Assembly: GCA_959601025.1 (NCBI GenBank)
Contig: CAUGOD010000060.1
Coordinates: 1 to 7,826, forward strand
Direction of reading: 5' to 3'
Origin: an uncultured Oscillospiraceae bacterium
GTDB lineage: Bacteria > Bacillota > Clostridia > Oscillospirales > Acutalibacteraceae
Length of the DNA: 7,826 bases
The notes under the pieces were generated by a model that worked only from the letters and a program-made list of their open reading frames with translations, was not told the DNA's origin and made no database searches. The position numbers and the translations under genes were made by a program. Of the stretch, positions 1-6,312 are shown piece by piece. The stretch's first letter is position 1; the number at the start of each line of letters is the position of its first letter.

Positions 1-125
1 GGCTCTATCCTTCATCCTTTTTATTTATCTGTCCAATATGTATTGTAATCCTACACTTCTTCGTCCTTTCCGCACGATTTTGTAAGGTTATGCAGAGCGA
101 GCGAATCCGTTTTTCATTCCATTTT

Positions 126-1079
126 CTAGATACGTGACAGTTCCATCTGATGGACGGAACGCTTGCGTTTCTCGACCGCCTGCCGTCGAAACGCGCCGGG
201 AGTCATCCCACGGCGGGCTTTAAAGAGACGGCAGAAATAGGATTCGCTGGCAAACCCGGAAAGAAACGCAATTTCGCTGACGGTGAGCTCGGTAAAGCGA
301 AGCTTGACGGAGGCGGCGTATAAACGGTAATTGATGAGATATTCCCCCACGGTGGTTCCGGTTACTTTCCGGAAGCGGCGGTATACGGTGGAGGGATCAC
401 AGTTGACCAGGGCGGTCAGCCGTTGGGTGGTCATCTCGGGTTCGTAATACTGCGACCAGATGGCAAAGAGAATCCGGCCGACGTCCTCGTAGCCGTCGGG
501 AATGGAAAAATCATACGCGGTTTTCTCCTGTACGTCGCTGTGCGAGTAATACAGTCGCTCGAGAATGCTGAGAATATCCATAAAGTAGGAGCGGGTTCGA
601 CAGGTCCAGTACCAATCCGGCTGTTCCCGCAGTTCAGCGGCCGCCGCATTGAAAAGAGCGCGGGTCCGATCGACCAGGGCGGGCGGGAATCCTGACACGA
701 AGCTGCTGCGAAAGTCTCTGCGGAAAAAGGGCCGCAGCTTGTAGATATCATGTACGTCGCAGAAATCCTCAAATCTCGAACATTGGAGGAATTCATCCGT
801 CAGATTTTTATTTAGGAAAGAAGGATGGAAAACCAGAGAGGACGCCGCCATATCCCGGGAGGAGAGAAGATGGAAGGACTGCTTCGGGTTCAGACAGAGA
901 AATGCAGGACCGGCGCAGACATACCGCACTCCGTCCAGGAGGATATCCAGGCAGCCCCGTTCAATAAAGCAGAGAATATACTGACGGGGAAGGTCCCGCA
1001 TCGTTTCCGGACTGCGGCAGACAAGCGGAACCTGTCTTCCGATTAGAAACGCATGGTCGACGGTATAGCTTTTTTTCAT
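126..1079 (-). CDS. AraC-family transcriptional regulator, divergent from the ABC/biosynthesis operon
   Basis: A one-component DNA-binding regulator of about 317 residues, a typical AraC/XylS length. The N-terminal ~110 residues are beta-rich and fit a cupin-like AraC ligand-binding domain. The C-terminal ~100 residues hold two helix-turn-helix motifs: the first around residues 219-241 (LTALVNCDPSTVYRRFRKV), the second around 265-294 with the family signature VSEIAFLSGFASESYFCRLF followed by GMTPGAFR. I chose ATG at 1079 because GGAAAGGG lies 8 bases upstream; an in-frame GTG at 1097 (323 residues) is possible and also has a GGAG upstream. It is transcribed away from the ABC operon, the usual arrangement for a local regulator, so control of that operon is inferred. 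The ligand is unknown. No terminator hairpin was found between its stop codon and the left edge. Confidence 0.93.
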   Translation of the reverse strand: MKKSYTVDHAFLIGRQVPLVCRSPETMRDLPRQYILCFIERGCLDILLDGVRYVCAGPAFLCLNPKQSFHLLSSRDMAASSLVFHPSFLNKNLTDEFLQCSRFEDFCDVHDIYKLRPFFRRDFRSSFVSGFPPALVDRTRALFNAAAAELREQPDWYWTCRTRSYFMDILSILERLYYSHSDVQEKTAYDFSIPDGYEDVGRILFAIWSQYYEPEMTTQRLTALVNCDPSTVYRRFRKVTGTTVGEYLINYRLYAASVKLRFTELTVSEIAFLSGFASESYFCRLFKARRGMTPGAFRRQAVEKRKRSVHQMELSRI

Positions 1080-1103
1080 GGAGACAACCCTTTCCACATA
1101 TGT

Positions 1104-1118
1104 TCTCCGTTACGGAGA
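1104..1118. repeat. 15-bp palindrome in the AraC-gene leader
   Basis: TCTCCGT and ACGGAGA are perfect inverted arms around a single T. It lies 25 bases upstream of the chosen start of the AraC-type gene and just beyond the alternative GTG start. As DNA it could be an operator; as RNA it could form a 6-bp hairpin with a three-base loop. Only the symmetry is seen; the role is inferred. On the minus strand one arm supplies the GGAG that could serve the alternative GTG. Confidence 0.35.
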
Positions 1119-1169
1119 GCCGGCGGCCGGAGAGGATTCGGCGGCTCCGCGGCCAACGGAGGAAAGTAC

Positions 1170-1361
1170 ATGCAGGCCGGGAAAAGCAGAAAAAGGAACG
1201 GACGACCGGTTGGTTTAGGAGAGCGCAAAGCGAAAACGGCTGGAGAAAGACACGATGGCCGGCCCTCTCAAATACGGAGTGTAATCTATGTGACATTATT
1301 CGACCAAATTATAGCGCAATCGTTGTCGAATTCCTCCGATTCTGCACGAATAGTTATATAA
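1170..1361 (+). CDS. possible small ORF of 63 residues, highly basic N-terminal half
   Basis: The ATG has a strong Shine-Dalgarno (GGAGG at 1158-1162, spacing 7 bases), which is the main reason to list it. The peptide starts MQAGKSRKRNGRP, is rich in Lys/Arg through residue ~37, and then turns hydrophobic (SVIYVTLFDQIIAQSL). No family is recognised. It lies inside the regulatory region, overlaps the operator-like repeats and the TATAAT box facing the regulator, and its 3' half is AT-rich unlike the neighbouring genes. No promoter is obvious upstream of it. It may be spurious; a small regulatory or precursor peptide is only a speculation. Confidence 0.2.
   Translation: MQAGKSRKRNGRPVGLGERKAKTAGERHDGRPSQIRSVIYVTLFDQIIAQSLSNSSDSARIVI
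1298..1331. repeat. inverted repeat ATTCGAC-N20-GTCGAAT (candidate operator)
   Basis: Two perfect 7-base arms (1298-1304 and 1325-1331) are separated by 20 bases in the middle of the divergent intergenic region. The arms flank a TATAAT box read on the minus strand (1313 to 1308). A bound dimer here would therefore overlap a likely promoter of the AraC-type gene and permit autoregulation. The spacing is too long for a tight RNA hairpin, so a DNA-level role seems more likely, but this is inference. Confidence 0.35.
1308..1313 (-). promoter_or_regulatory. candidate -10 box for the AraC-family gene
   Basis: A perfect TATAAT reads on the minus strand, about 230 bases upstream of the regulator's start codon. 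No convincing TTGACA-like -35 element sits 16-18 bases upstream of it, so it would need an activator or be weak. The long leader it implies includes the palindrome at 1104-1118. Confidence 0.25.
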
Positions 1362-1383
1362 ATTGCAAATATAGTGTAATGCA

Positions 1384-1412
1384 TTCACATTTCAGGAGTG
1401 GTAGTGTATTAA
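1384..1412 (+). promoter_or_regulatory. candidate sigma70-type promoter for the ABC/biosynthesis operon
   Basis: TTCACA (1384-1389, five of six matches to TTGACA) and TATTAA (1407-1412, four of six to TATAAT) are separated by exactly 17 bases. Transcription would start near 1419, leaving a leader of about 100 bases before the first transporter gene. One of the TAGTGTAWT repeats covers the -10 region, suggesting that a protein bound there would affect initiation. The imperfect boxes fit a regulated promoter. Confidence 0.45.
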
Positions 1413-1503
1413 AGCGCCCGGACGCATCGGCCCATTGGAACATTCCCATAAGGGAGGAATTTCGCTTCATCCGTTTCGTATAAAGTTTCAAATATAGGAA
1501 TTA

Positions 1504-1510
1504 AGGGAGG
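1504..1510 (+). promoter_or_regulatory. Shine-Dalgarno deciding the TTG start of the first transporter
   Basis: AGGGAGG lies 10 bases before the TTG at 1521 and 5 bases before an out-of-frame ATG at 1516. The ATG frame stops after 12 codons (TGA at 1552-1554), while the TTG opens the full transporter frame. No in-frame ATG or GTG exists upstream before a stop at 1449, nor downstream before the first membrane segment. TTG is thus the best start, with the ATG as a possible competitor. Confidence 0.6.
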
Positions 1511-1520
1511 AATCCATGCG

Positions 1521-3293
1521 TTGGAGGAAAAGAAAGCCGGAGGGGGACGGCTGAGCGGCGTCCTGCGGTTCGGCAAACGATATACGCCGCTGTTTCTGAC
1601 GGCGGAGCTCTGCATTCTGGCCTCCTACGGCGTTTCCCTGCTTTTGCCGTTGAACCTGACCCGCCTGACCGACCAGGTGCTGTCCAACGGTCGATATGAG
1701 CTACTGGGTTCGGTCATCGGGGCTTATGCCGCGCTCTTTCTGACAGCGGCGGTCTTCAACCTGCTGTATGCCTGGGTTTGGCAGACATTGAACAACCGCT
1801 ATATCGTAGACGTGAAAAACGCCCTGTTTGAAAAGTCGGTGAGGGCGCGGCCATCCATCTTGACCGGCCGGAACACCGGCGACGTGATGAGCCGCATTGA
1901 TGTGGACAGCGAACAGTTTCTGCATGTGATCCAGCGGAATCTATTTCATTTTGTGAATTCGGCGTTGCTGTGCGCCGGTATTCTGCTGATGGTGGCGCGG
2001 ATCAGCCTGTGGGTGGCGCTGCTGCTCTTGACGACGGCCGTGCTGCCGATCCTGCTCACTCGGCTGAACGGCCGGCTGACCGAACGGTTTGCCCGCGCCG
2101 CACGGGAAACCACAGGTCAGTTTTCCGGCCGGTTATTTGAGATTTTGAAAGGGATGCGGGAAATCCGGCTGCTCGGGGCGGAAAAATGGGCAGCCGACAG
2201 CGTGATCGGGCCGCTGAAAGCGTTGGTTCGGCTGGGAAACCGGAGCCGCCGGGTGGATTTCCTGACGGAACGGGAGATCAGCCTTATCCATCTGATGACC
2301 AGCCTTTCCCTTTATGCGCTGTCGGCTTTTCTGATCGTGGAGGGACGGATGACGGTGGGACAGTTCCTGGCGGTGATCGAGTACGTCGCCCTCCTGCACC
2401 GGAAGATGAACTGGATGCTTCGAATCTATCTGGACTGGTATTGGCGGAAGGTCAGTCTCGACCGGGTAAACGAGATTCTGGAAGGGGAGGAGGAGCCCTC
2501 GGGCGCGCTGACAGCCCAGGGGACGATCGAAACGCTGGTGTTCGAGCATGTGGATTTTGCCTATGGGGAAGCGCCGGTACTGCGGGACGTGTCCTTCACC
2601 ATCCGCCGGGGAGAGCATGTGGCGATTGTCGGAGCGAGCGGAGTGGGAAAATCCACCATCGCGGAGCTGATGCTCCGGTTCTATGACCCGGCGGCCGGCC
2701 GGGTAGTGGTGAACGGTGTGGATGCGCGGCAATACCAGCTCGGGCCTTATCGGCGGCAAATCGGGTTTGTCGGGCAGGACGTCCTGCTGTTTGACGGAAC
2801 CCTGCGGTATAACCTGCTGCTCGGCTGTGAAGAGGGGCGGACGGACGAAGAGCTGTTCACGGCGTGCGAGCGGGTCGGTCTCGGCGATTTCGTCCGGGGG
2901 CTTCCGGAGGGGCTGGACACCCGGCTGGGCGGGACAGCCCAGGGCCTTTCCGGCGGGCAGAAGCAGCGGGTGATGATCGCCCGGGCGCTGCTGCGGAACG
3001 CGGACTTTCTGATTCTGGACGAGGCCACCTCGGCGCTGGATGTTGAGATTGAGGAAACACTGTGGGACGCGCTGACGGAACAGGAGAATGGAAAGACCAT
3101 GGTGGTGATCTCGCACCGGCTGAAAACGATCCGGGAGTGCAGCCGCATTCTGGTGCTGCACGAGGGGCGGATCGTCGGGGAGGGCGCCCATGAAGAATTA
3201 CTGAGAAACAATGCGGTCTATCGCTCCCTTTTTGCACAGGGCAGTGCGGAACCGCGGGAGGAACGCGCCGTCGGAGAACCGGCGACCGCCTGA
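1521..3293 (+). CDS. ABC exporter half-transporter (membrane domain fused to ATPase), first of a pair
   Basis: A 590-residue type IV ABC exporter half of the usual length. The N-terminal membrane domain has six likely helices (about 22-44, 62-88, 141-158, 161-179, 255-273, 278-294). The nucleotide-binding domain starts near residue 345: Walker A GASGVGKST (371-379), Q-loop Gln419 (in GQD rather than the common PQD), signature LSGGQ (476-480), Walker B with Asp500 and the catalytic Glu501, D-loop SALD, and H-loop His532. All catalytic residues are present. No N-terminal C39 peptidase domain is fused, so it is not a leader-cleaving bacteriocin exporter. The gene is first in the operon, 12 bases before a second half-transporter, so a heterodimeric exporter is likely. 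The substrate is unknown; export of the operon's product, or self-resistance, is inferred. It starts with TTG. Confidence 0.93.
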   Translation: MEEKKAGGGRLSGVLRFGKRYTPLFLTAELCILASYGVSLLLPLNLTRLTDQVLSNGRYELLGSVIGAYAALFLTAAVFNLLYAWVWQTLNNRYIVDVKNALFEKSVRARPSILTGRNTGDVMSRIDVDSEQFLHVIQRNLFHFVNSALLCAGILLMVARISLWVALLLLTTAVLPILLTRLNGRLTERFARAARETTGQFSGRLFEILKGMREIRLLGAEKWAADSVIGPLKALVRLGNRSRRVDFLTEREISLIHLMTSLSLYALSAFLIVEGRMTVGQFLAVIEYVALLHRKMNWMLRIYLDWYWRKVSLDRVNEILEGEEEPSGALTAQGTIETLVFEHVDFAYGEAPVLRDVSFTIRRGEHVAIVGASGVGKSTIAELMLRFYDPAAGRVVVNGVDARQYQLGPYRRQIGFVGQDVLLFDGTLRYNLLLGCEEGRTDEELFTACERVGLGDFVRGLPEGLDTRLGGTAQGLSGGQKQRVMIARALLRNADFLILDEATSALDVEIEETLWDALTEQENGKTMVVISHRLKTIRECSRILVLHEGRIVGEGAHEELLRNNAVYRSLFAQGSAEPREERAVGEPATA

Positions 3294-3323
3294 GTCCAAC
3301 GGGAGATGGAGAAACGAAAAGCC

Positions 3324-5066
3324 ATGCGAAATAAAAAACAAACCGGGCGGGGACGGGCAACCGTTCTTCGCCGGATATCCCCCTATATCGCCGCCTCGAA
3401 AGGCGCGGTGATTCTGCTGCTTCTGGCCAGCATGGCGGGGGCGCCGCTGGCAATGCTCCCCCCCCAGCTGACCCGGATGCTGATTGATGGGGTGATGGGG
3501 GAGCGAAACATCGCCCTGCTCGTCCCGTTGGCCGCCGGCTTCCTGCTGGTGTTTGGGGCGCAGACCCTGCTGGGGGCGGTCACCCTCTTCTGCTCCAACC
3601 GGCTGCTGAACCGCTTTACCCTGGCTGTGCGGGAAGAGGCGTGGGGGAAAATCCTCCGCCTTCCCTGGCCGGAATATGAAAAAAAAGACCCGGGGGACCT
3701 GAAGATGCGGCTGATGGACGATGTGGACGGCCTGGGAAACTTTGTGAGGGAGCAGGTGGCGGACTGGATGGCCGCTCTGCTTACCGCGGCGTTCACGCTG
3801 GGAATGGTTCTGTGGCTGGATGTGCGGATGACCCTGCTCTGCCTGCTGATAGTGCCGCCGGTTTTTCTTCTTAACTATCTCATCGGGAAAGGCTCGCAGA
3901 AGGTGAACGAGGAAATCCGGCGGGTCAACGAGGAGTATTACACCTTTGAGCACAACGCCCTCCAGTTTTGGAAGGAGATCAAGGCTCATTGTGTAGAGGA
4001 GGATTTCATCGGCCGGTTCAAGGCTTACCGCGGCGTTCTCGCTCGGCTGGGAATGCGGTGGATACGGTACTGGTTCTACGGCGAGGTATTCACCGACTTC
4101 AAATCCAATTATCTGACCAAGGCGCTGGTATATGTCATCGGGGTGTTCGCCGTGATGGACGGCCGGATCAGCGTGGGGACGCTCGTCATGTTCGGGGAAT
4201 ATTTCGGGATGCTTCTCACCGCGCTGGATACCCTCAATGGGAAGCGGGTACAGCTGCGGGTGAACGCGCCGTATTACGATCGGGTATTTGACACCCTCGC
4301 GTTTCCGGAGGAGCCGGAGCAGGAGCGCCGGGATGTCGAACTGCAGGGTAGCCTCTCCCTGCGGGATGTTTCCTTTGCCTATGAAAACGGGGAAGGCGAG
4401 ACGCTCCGCCGGGTGAATCTAGAAATATCCAAAGGGGATTACGTCGCGGTGGTCGGCCGGAGCGGCTGCGGGAAGACAACGCTTGCAAAGCTGATCCTCG
4501 GCCTGTACGAGCCGCAGGAGGGGACGATCCTCTTTGACGGAATCCCCGCCAATACGCTGACCCGCGCCTGTCTTTGCCGGCAGGTTGGGGTGGTGATGCA
4601 GGACGGCGTGCTGTTCAATATGAGCATCCGGGAGAATCTGCGGCTCGCCGCGCCGGGCGCGTCCGACGCGGAGCTGGAGACGGCCTGCCGACGGGCGAAC
4701 GTCCTGTCCGTGATCCGGGGCCTTCCCGACGGCTTCGACACCGTCGTGGGGGAGCGGGGCGTCCGGCTGTCCGGCGGGCAGCGGCAGCGACTCGCTATCG
4801 CGCAGGCCCTGCTCCGCCGCCCGAAAATCATGCTCTTCGACGAGGCGACCAGCGCCCTGGACCGGCTGTCGGAAGAGGCGGTGAACCGCGCAATCGACGA
4901 AATCGCCCGGGACAGGACGGTGCTGGTAATCTCCCACAAGCCGGCGACGGTGCTCCGTGCCCGAAAGGCGGTCGTGATCGAGGACGGCGCAGTGGCCGGA
5001 TACGGCGGCCGCGAGCAGCTGCTGGAGAGCAGCGGCTTTTACCGGAAAATCGCGGGCAGTTCTTAA
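3324..5066 (+). CDS. ABC exporter half-transporter (membrane domain fused to ATPase), second of a pair
   Basis: A second complete ABC exporter half, 580 residues from ATG 3324 or 586 from ATG 3306. I prefer 3324: GGAG lies 12 bases upstream, whereas the GGGAG before 3306 abuts the ATG with no spacing. In the 586-residue numbering, membrane helices begin at about 33-52, 69-96, 152-170 and 173-193, with two more before ~310. The ATPase has Walker A GRSGCGKTT (384-392), Q-loop Gln432, LSGGQ (488-492), Walker B Asp512 with catalytic Glu513, and His544. Both partners therefore keep an intact catalytic site, unlike heterodimeric exporters in which one site is degenerate. The first exporter ends 12 bases before the first ATG, suggesting coupled translation. 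A run of eight C (3458-3465) and a run of eight A (3679-3686) lie in the coding sequence. The substrate is unknown. Confidence 0.93.
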   Translation: MRNKKQTGRGRATVLRRISPYIAASKGAVILLLLASMAGAPLAMLPPQLTRMLIDGVMGERNIALLVPLAAGFLLVFGAQTLLGAVTLFCSNRLLNRFTLAVREEAWGKILRLPWPEYEKKDPGDLKMRLMDDVDGLGNFVREQVADWMAALLTAAFTLGMVLWLDVRMTLLCLLIVPPVFLLNYLIGKGSQKVNEEIRRVNEEYYTFEHNALQFWKEIKAHCVEEDFIGRFKAYRGVLARLGMRWIRYWFYGEVFTDFKSNYLTKALVYVIGVFAVMDGRISVGTLVMFGEYFGMLLTALDTLNGKRVQLRVNAPYYDRVFDTLAFPEEPEQERRDVELQGSLSLRDVSFAYENGEGETLRRVNLEISKGDYVAVVGRSGCGKTTLAKLILGLYEPQEGTILFDGIPANTLTRACLCRQVGVVMQDGVLFNMSIRENLRLAAPGASDAELETACRRANVLSVIRGLPDGFDTVVGERGVRLSGGQRQRLAIAQALLRRPKIMLFDEATSALDRLSEEAVNRAIDEIARDRTVLVISHKPATVLRARKAVVIEDGAVAGYGGREQLLESSGFYRKIAGSS

Positions 5067-5085
5067 ATTAGGAAGGAATGTCGTT

Positions 5086-6198
5086 ATGTCTGCAAACTGT
5101 GAAAAAGCGGAAGCCTATAAAAAAGAAAAGACGCTGGTACTGGAGCTTTGCCGTTTCCTGGATTCCCGGAAGGAAACGCTGGAGGAGCTGCTGGACGACG
5201 CGCTGGATTTTCCCTGGGTGCTGGGCCAGCTGCTGTACAACCGGATGGGCGGTGCCGCGTATTACGTGCTGCGGGAGCAGGGACTGCTCGGCCGTGTGAA
5301 TCGGGAGTTCCGGAACGCGCTGCAGACGGCCTATGCCGCCGGGCGGGGAAAAACGACGGATTTTCTCGCCGAACTGGGCGAGCTGGGCCGGGTATTTGAC
5401 GGCGCGGATTTTCGCTATGCGTTTCTCAAGGGGGCGTATCTGGCAGCGTGGTATCCGGCGGGTCTGCGTACCTCTAACGATTTTGATGTGCTTGTGGAGC
5501 CAAAGGACGTCACCCGGGTCGCCGACCGGCTGAAGGCCGCCGGTTTCCGTCAGGGGAACGTCCGGAACGGCGCATTTGTTCCTGCCGGCCGGCGGGAGAT
5601 CGTCGCCTCCCGCATGAACCGCGGCGAGACGGTCCCGTTCATCCGGGAGACGGGACGGGCGTATATGCCGTTTGCCGAGGTGGATATCAATTTTTCTCTC
5701 GACTTCCAACCCCGGCAGGAATCGGACGCGCTGTCCGTCTTCCTGCGGCGCGCCGAGCCGTCCATCGTCACTCCGGCGGGACGGCTGTATACCCTGGCGG
5801 ACGAGGATTTTCTCCTCCATCTCTGCGCCCATCTGTACAAGGAAGCGACGGTGTACGACTGGGTGCGGATGGGCCGGGACCTCTCTCTCTACAAATTCTG
5901 CGACATCTACCTCTTCCTGCGGGAGATGACGGAGGAGCGGGCCGGCCGGCTGGCGGAAGCCGCCATAGCTTGTGGATTGGAAAAGGAATGCGCTTACAGC
6001 TTTTCCTATACCCGCCGCCTGTTCAATATCCGGAACGGCGCCGCCGACCGGCTGATCGACGCCGTTTTCCCCGCCGACCGTTCCTTCATGAACCGGATCA
6101 TCTATCCGGCGGAGGGGAAGGTGTTCGCCTATGAGATGGACCCGGTGGACTGGCTGTTCTGCGGTGACCGGCGGAACCGTCTGCAGGAAATCGCGTGA
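5086..6198 (+). CDS. nucleotidyltransferase-fold protein (PF14907, NTP_transf_5 type)
   Basis: 370 residues. The polymerase-beta-like core shows the family pattern FLKG (113-116), then Pro-Ala-Gly-Leu-Arg ending at Arg128, then NDFD (131-134), giving metal-binding Asp132 and Asp134. A third acidic strand EVDINF follows, with Asp200 as the likely third carboxylate. The C-terminal part has the helical motif FLLHLCAHLYKE and a conserved Trp/Arg/Asp-containing helix pair, also typical. The start ATG at 5086 is chosen because AGGAAGGA is 8 bases upstream; the ATG at 5078 is too close and in another frame. The gene follows the second exporter after 19 bases. From family knowledge, such proteins occur in some lasso-peptide clusters (the pseudomycoidin enzyme PsmN is linked to modification of a phosphorylated product) and elsewhere; many are uncharacterised. 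Transfer of a nucleotidyl or sugar-related group to the operon's product is inferred. The substrate is unknown. Confidence 0.85.
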   Translation: MSANCEKAEAYKKEKTLVLELCRFLDSRKETLEELLDDALDFPWVLGQLLYNRMGGAAYYVLREQGLLGRVNREFRNALQTAYAAGRGKTTDFLAELGELGRVFDGADFRYAFLKGAYLAAWYPAGLRTSNDFDVLVEPKDVTRVADRLKAAGFRQGNVRNGAFVPAGRREIVASRMNRGETVPFIRETGRAYMPFAEVDINFSLDFQPRQESDALSVFLRRAEPSIVTPAGRLYTLADEDFLLHLCAHLYKEATVYDWVRMGRDLSLYKFCDIYLFLREMTEERAGRLAEAAIACGLEKECAYSFSYTRRLFNIRNGAADRLIDAVFPADRSFMNRIIYPAEGKVFAYEMDPVDWLFCGDRRNRLQEIA

Positions 6199-6312
6199 GA
6201 AAAAACCGTTAACCAGGAATGGAAAGAGGCGGGGACGCGCTTCCTTCCCTTGCTGTTTGCGCTGTCGCTGAAAGCGGCGGAATGGAGATTATGACGAGAA
6301 GGAGACGATCCC
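6199..6312 (+). other. 114-base intra-operon gap with coding-like traces
   Basis: This is the only sizeable gap inside the operon. Two traces are visible. The frame of the upstream nucleotidyltransferase stays open after its TGA for 31 codons to a TGA at 6292, with protein-like content (RFLPLLFALSLKAAEWRL) and about two thirds G/C at third positions, but no start codon. A second frame opens with ATG at 6219 and runs 38 codons to 6335, overlapping the kinase start, with only AGGA directly abutting its ATG. A weak hairpin (6262-6280, loop GAA) lacks a U tract and is not a terminator. AAGGAG at 6299-6304 serves the kinase gene. Confidence 0.35.

Larger units (their letters stand above)
1277..1410 (+). 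repeat. three direct copies of a TAGTGTAWT-like 9-mer (candidate regulator sites)
   Basis: The copies are GAGTGTAAT (1277-1285), TAGTGTAAT (1372-1380) and TAGTGTATT (1402-1410), all in the same orientation. Their starts are 95 and 30 bases apart, close to 9 and 3 helical turns, so they would sit on roughly the same DNA face. AraC-family proteins usually bind direct repeats, and the adjacent gene encodes one, so these are plausible binding half-sites. The third copy overlaps the predicted -10 box. That binding occurs is inference. Confidence 0.4.

Noticed and set aside
1..125. Possible terminator or gene end at the left edge
   Set aside because: No stable hairpin with a U tract on either strand and no open frame of note; nothing supported here.
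1080..1520. Riboswitch, T-box, CRISPR or tRNA in the intergenic region
   Set aside because: No conserved riboswitch core, specifier/T-box motif, regular repeat-spacer array or cloverleaf could be recognised by eye.
2133..3191. Long antisense open frame of 352 codons opposite the first exporter
   Set aside because: Low-complexity Pro/His/Arg/Gln-rich translation typical of the reverse strand of a GC-rich gene; the plus strand encodes a complete ABC exporter with all motifs.
3198..3989. Antisense open frame of 263 codons opposite the second exporter
   Set aside because: Shadow of the exporter gene; no domain, and a composition rich in His, Gln and Pro.
5078..5299. Alternative ATG at 5078 opening a 73-codon frame
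   Set aside because: Only 1 base from the Shine-Dalgarno and in a different frame; ATG 5086 has ideal spacing and opens the nucleotidyltransferase.
5068..5832. Antisense open frame opposite the nucleotidyltransferase gene
   Set aside because: The plus strand carries clear family motifs (FLKG, NDFD, EVDINF); the minus frame has none.
6262..6280. Hairpin between nucleotidyltransferase and kinase genes as a terminator
   Set aside because: The stem contains G-U pairs, has a three-base loop and no following U run; downstream genes are coupled, so termination is unlikely.
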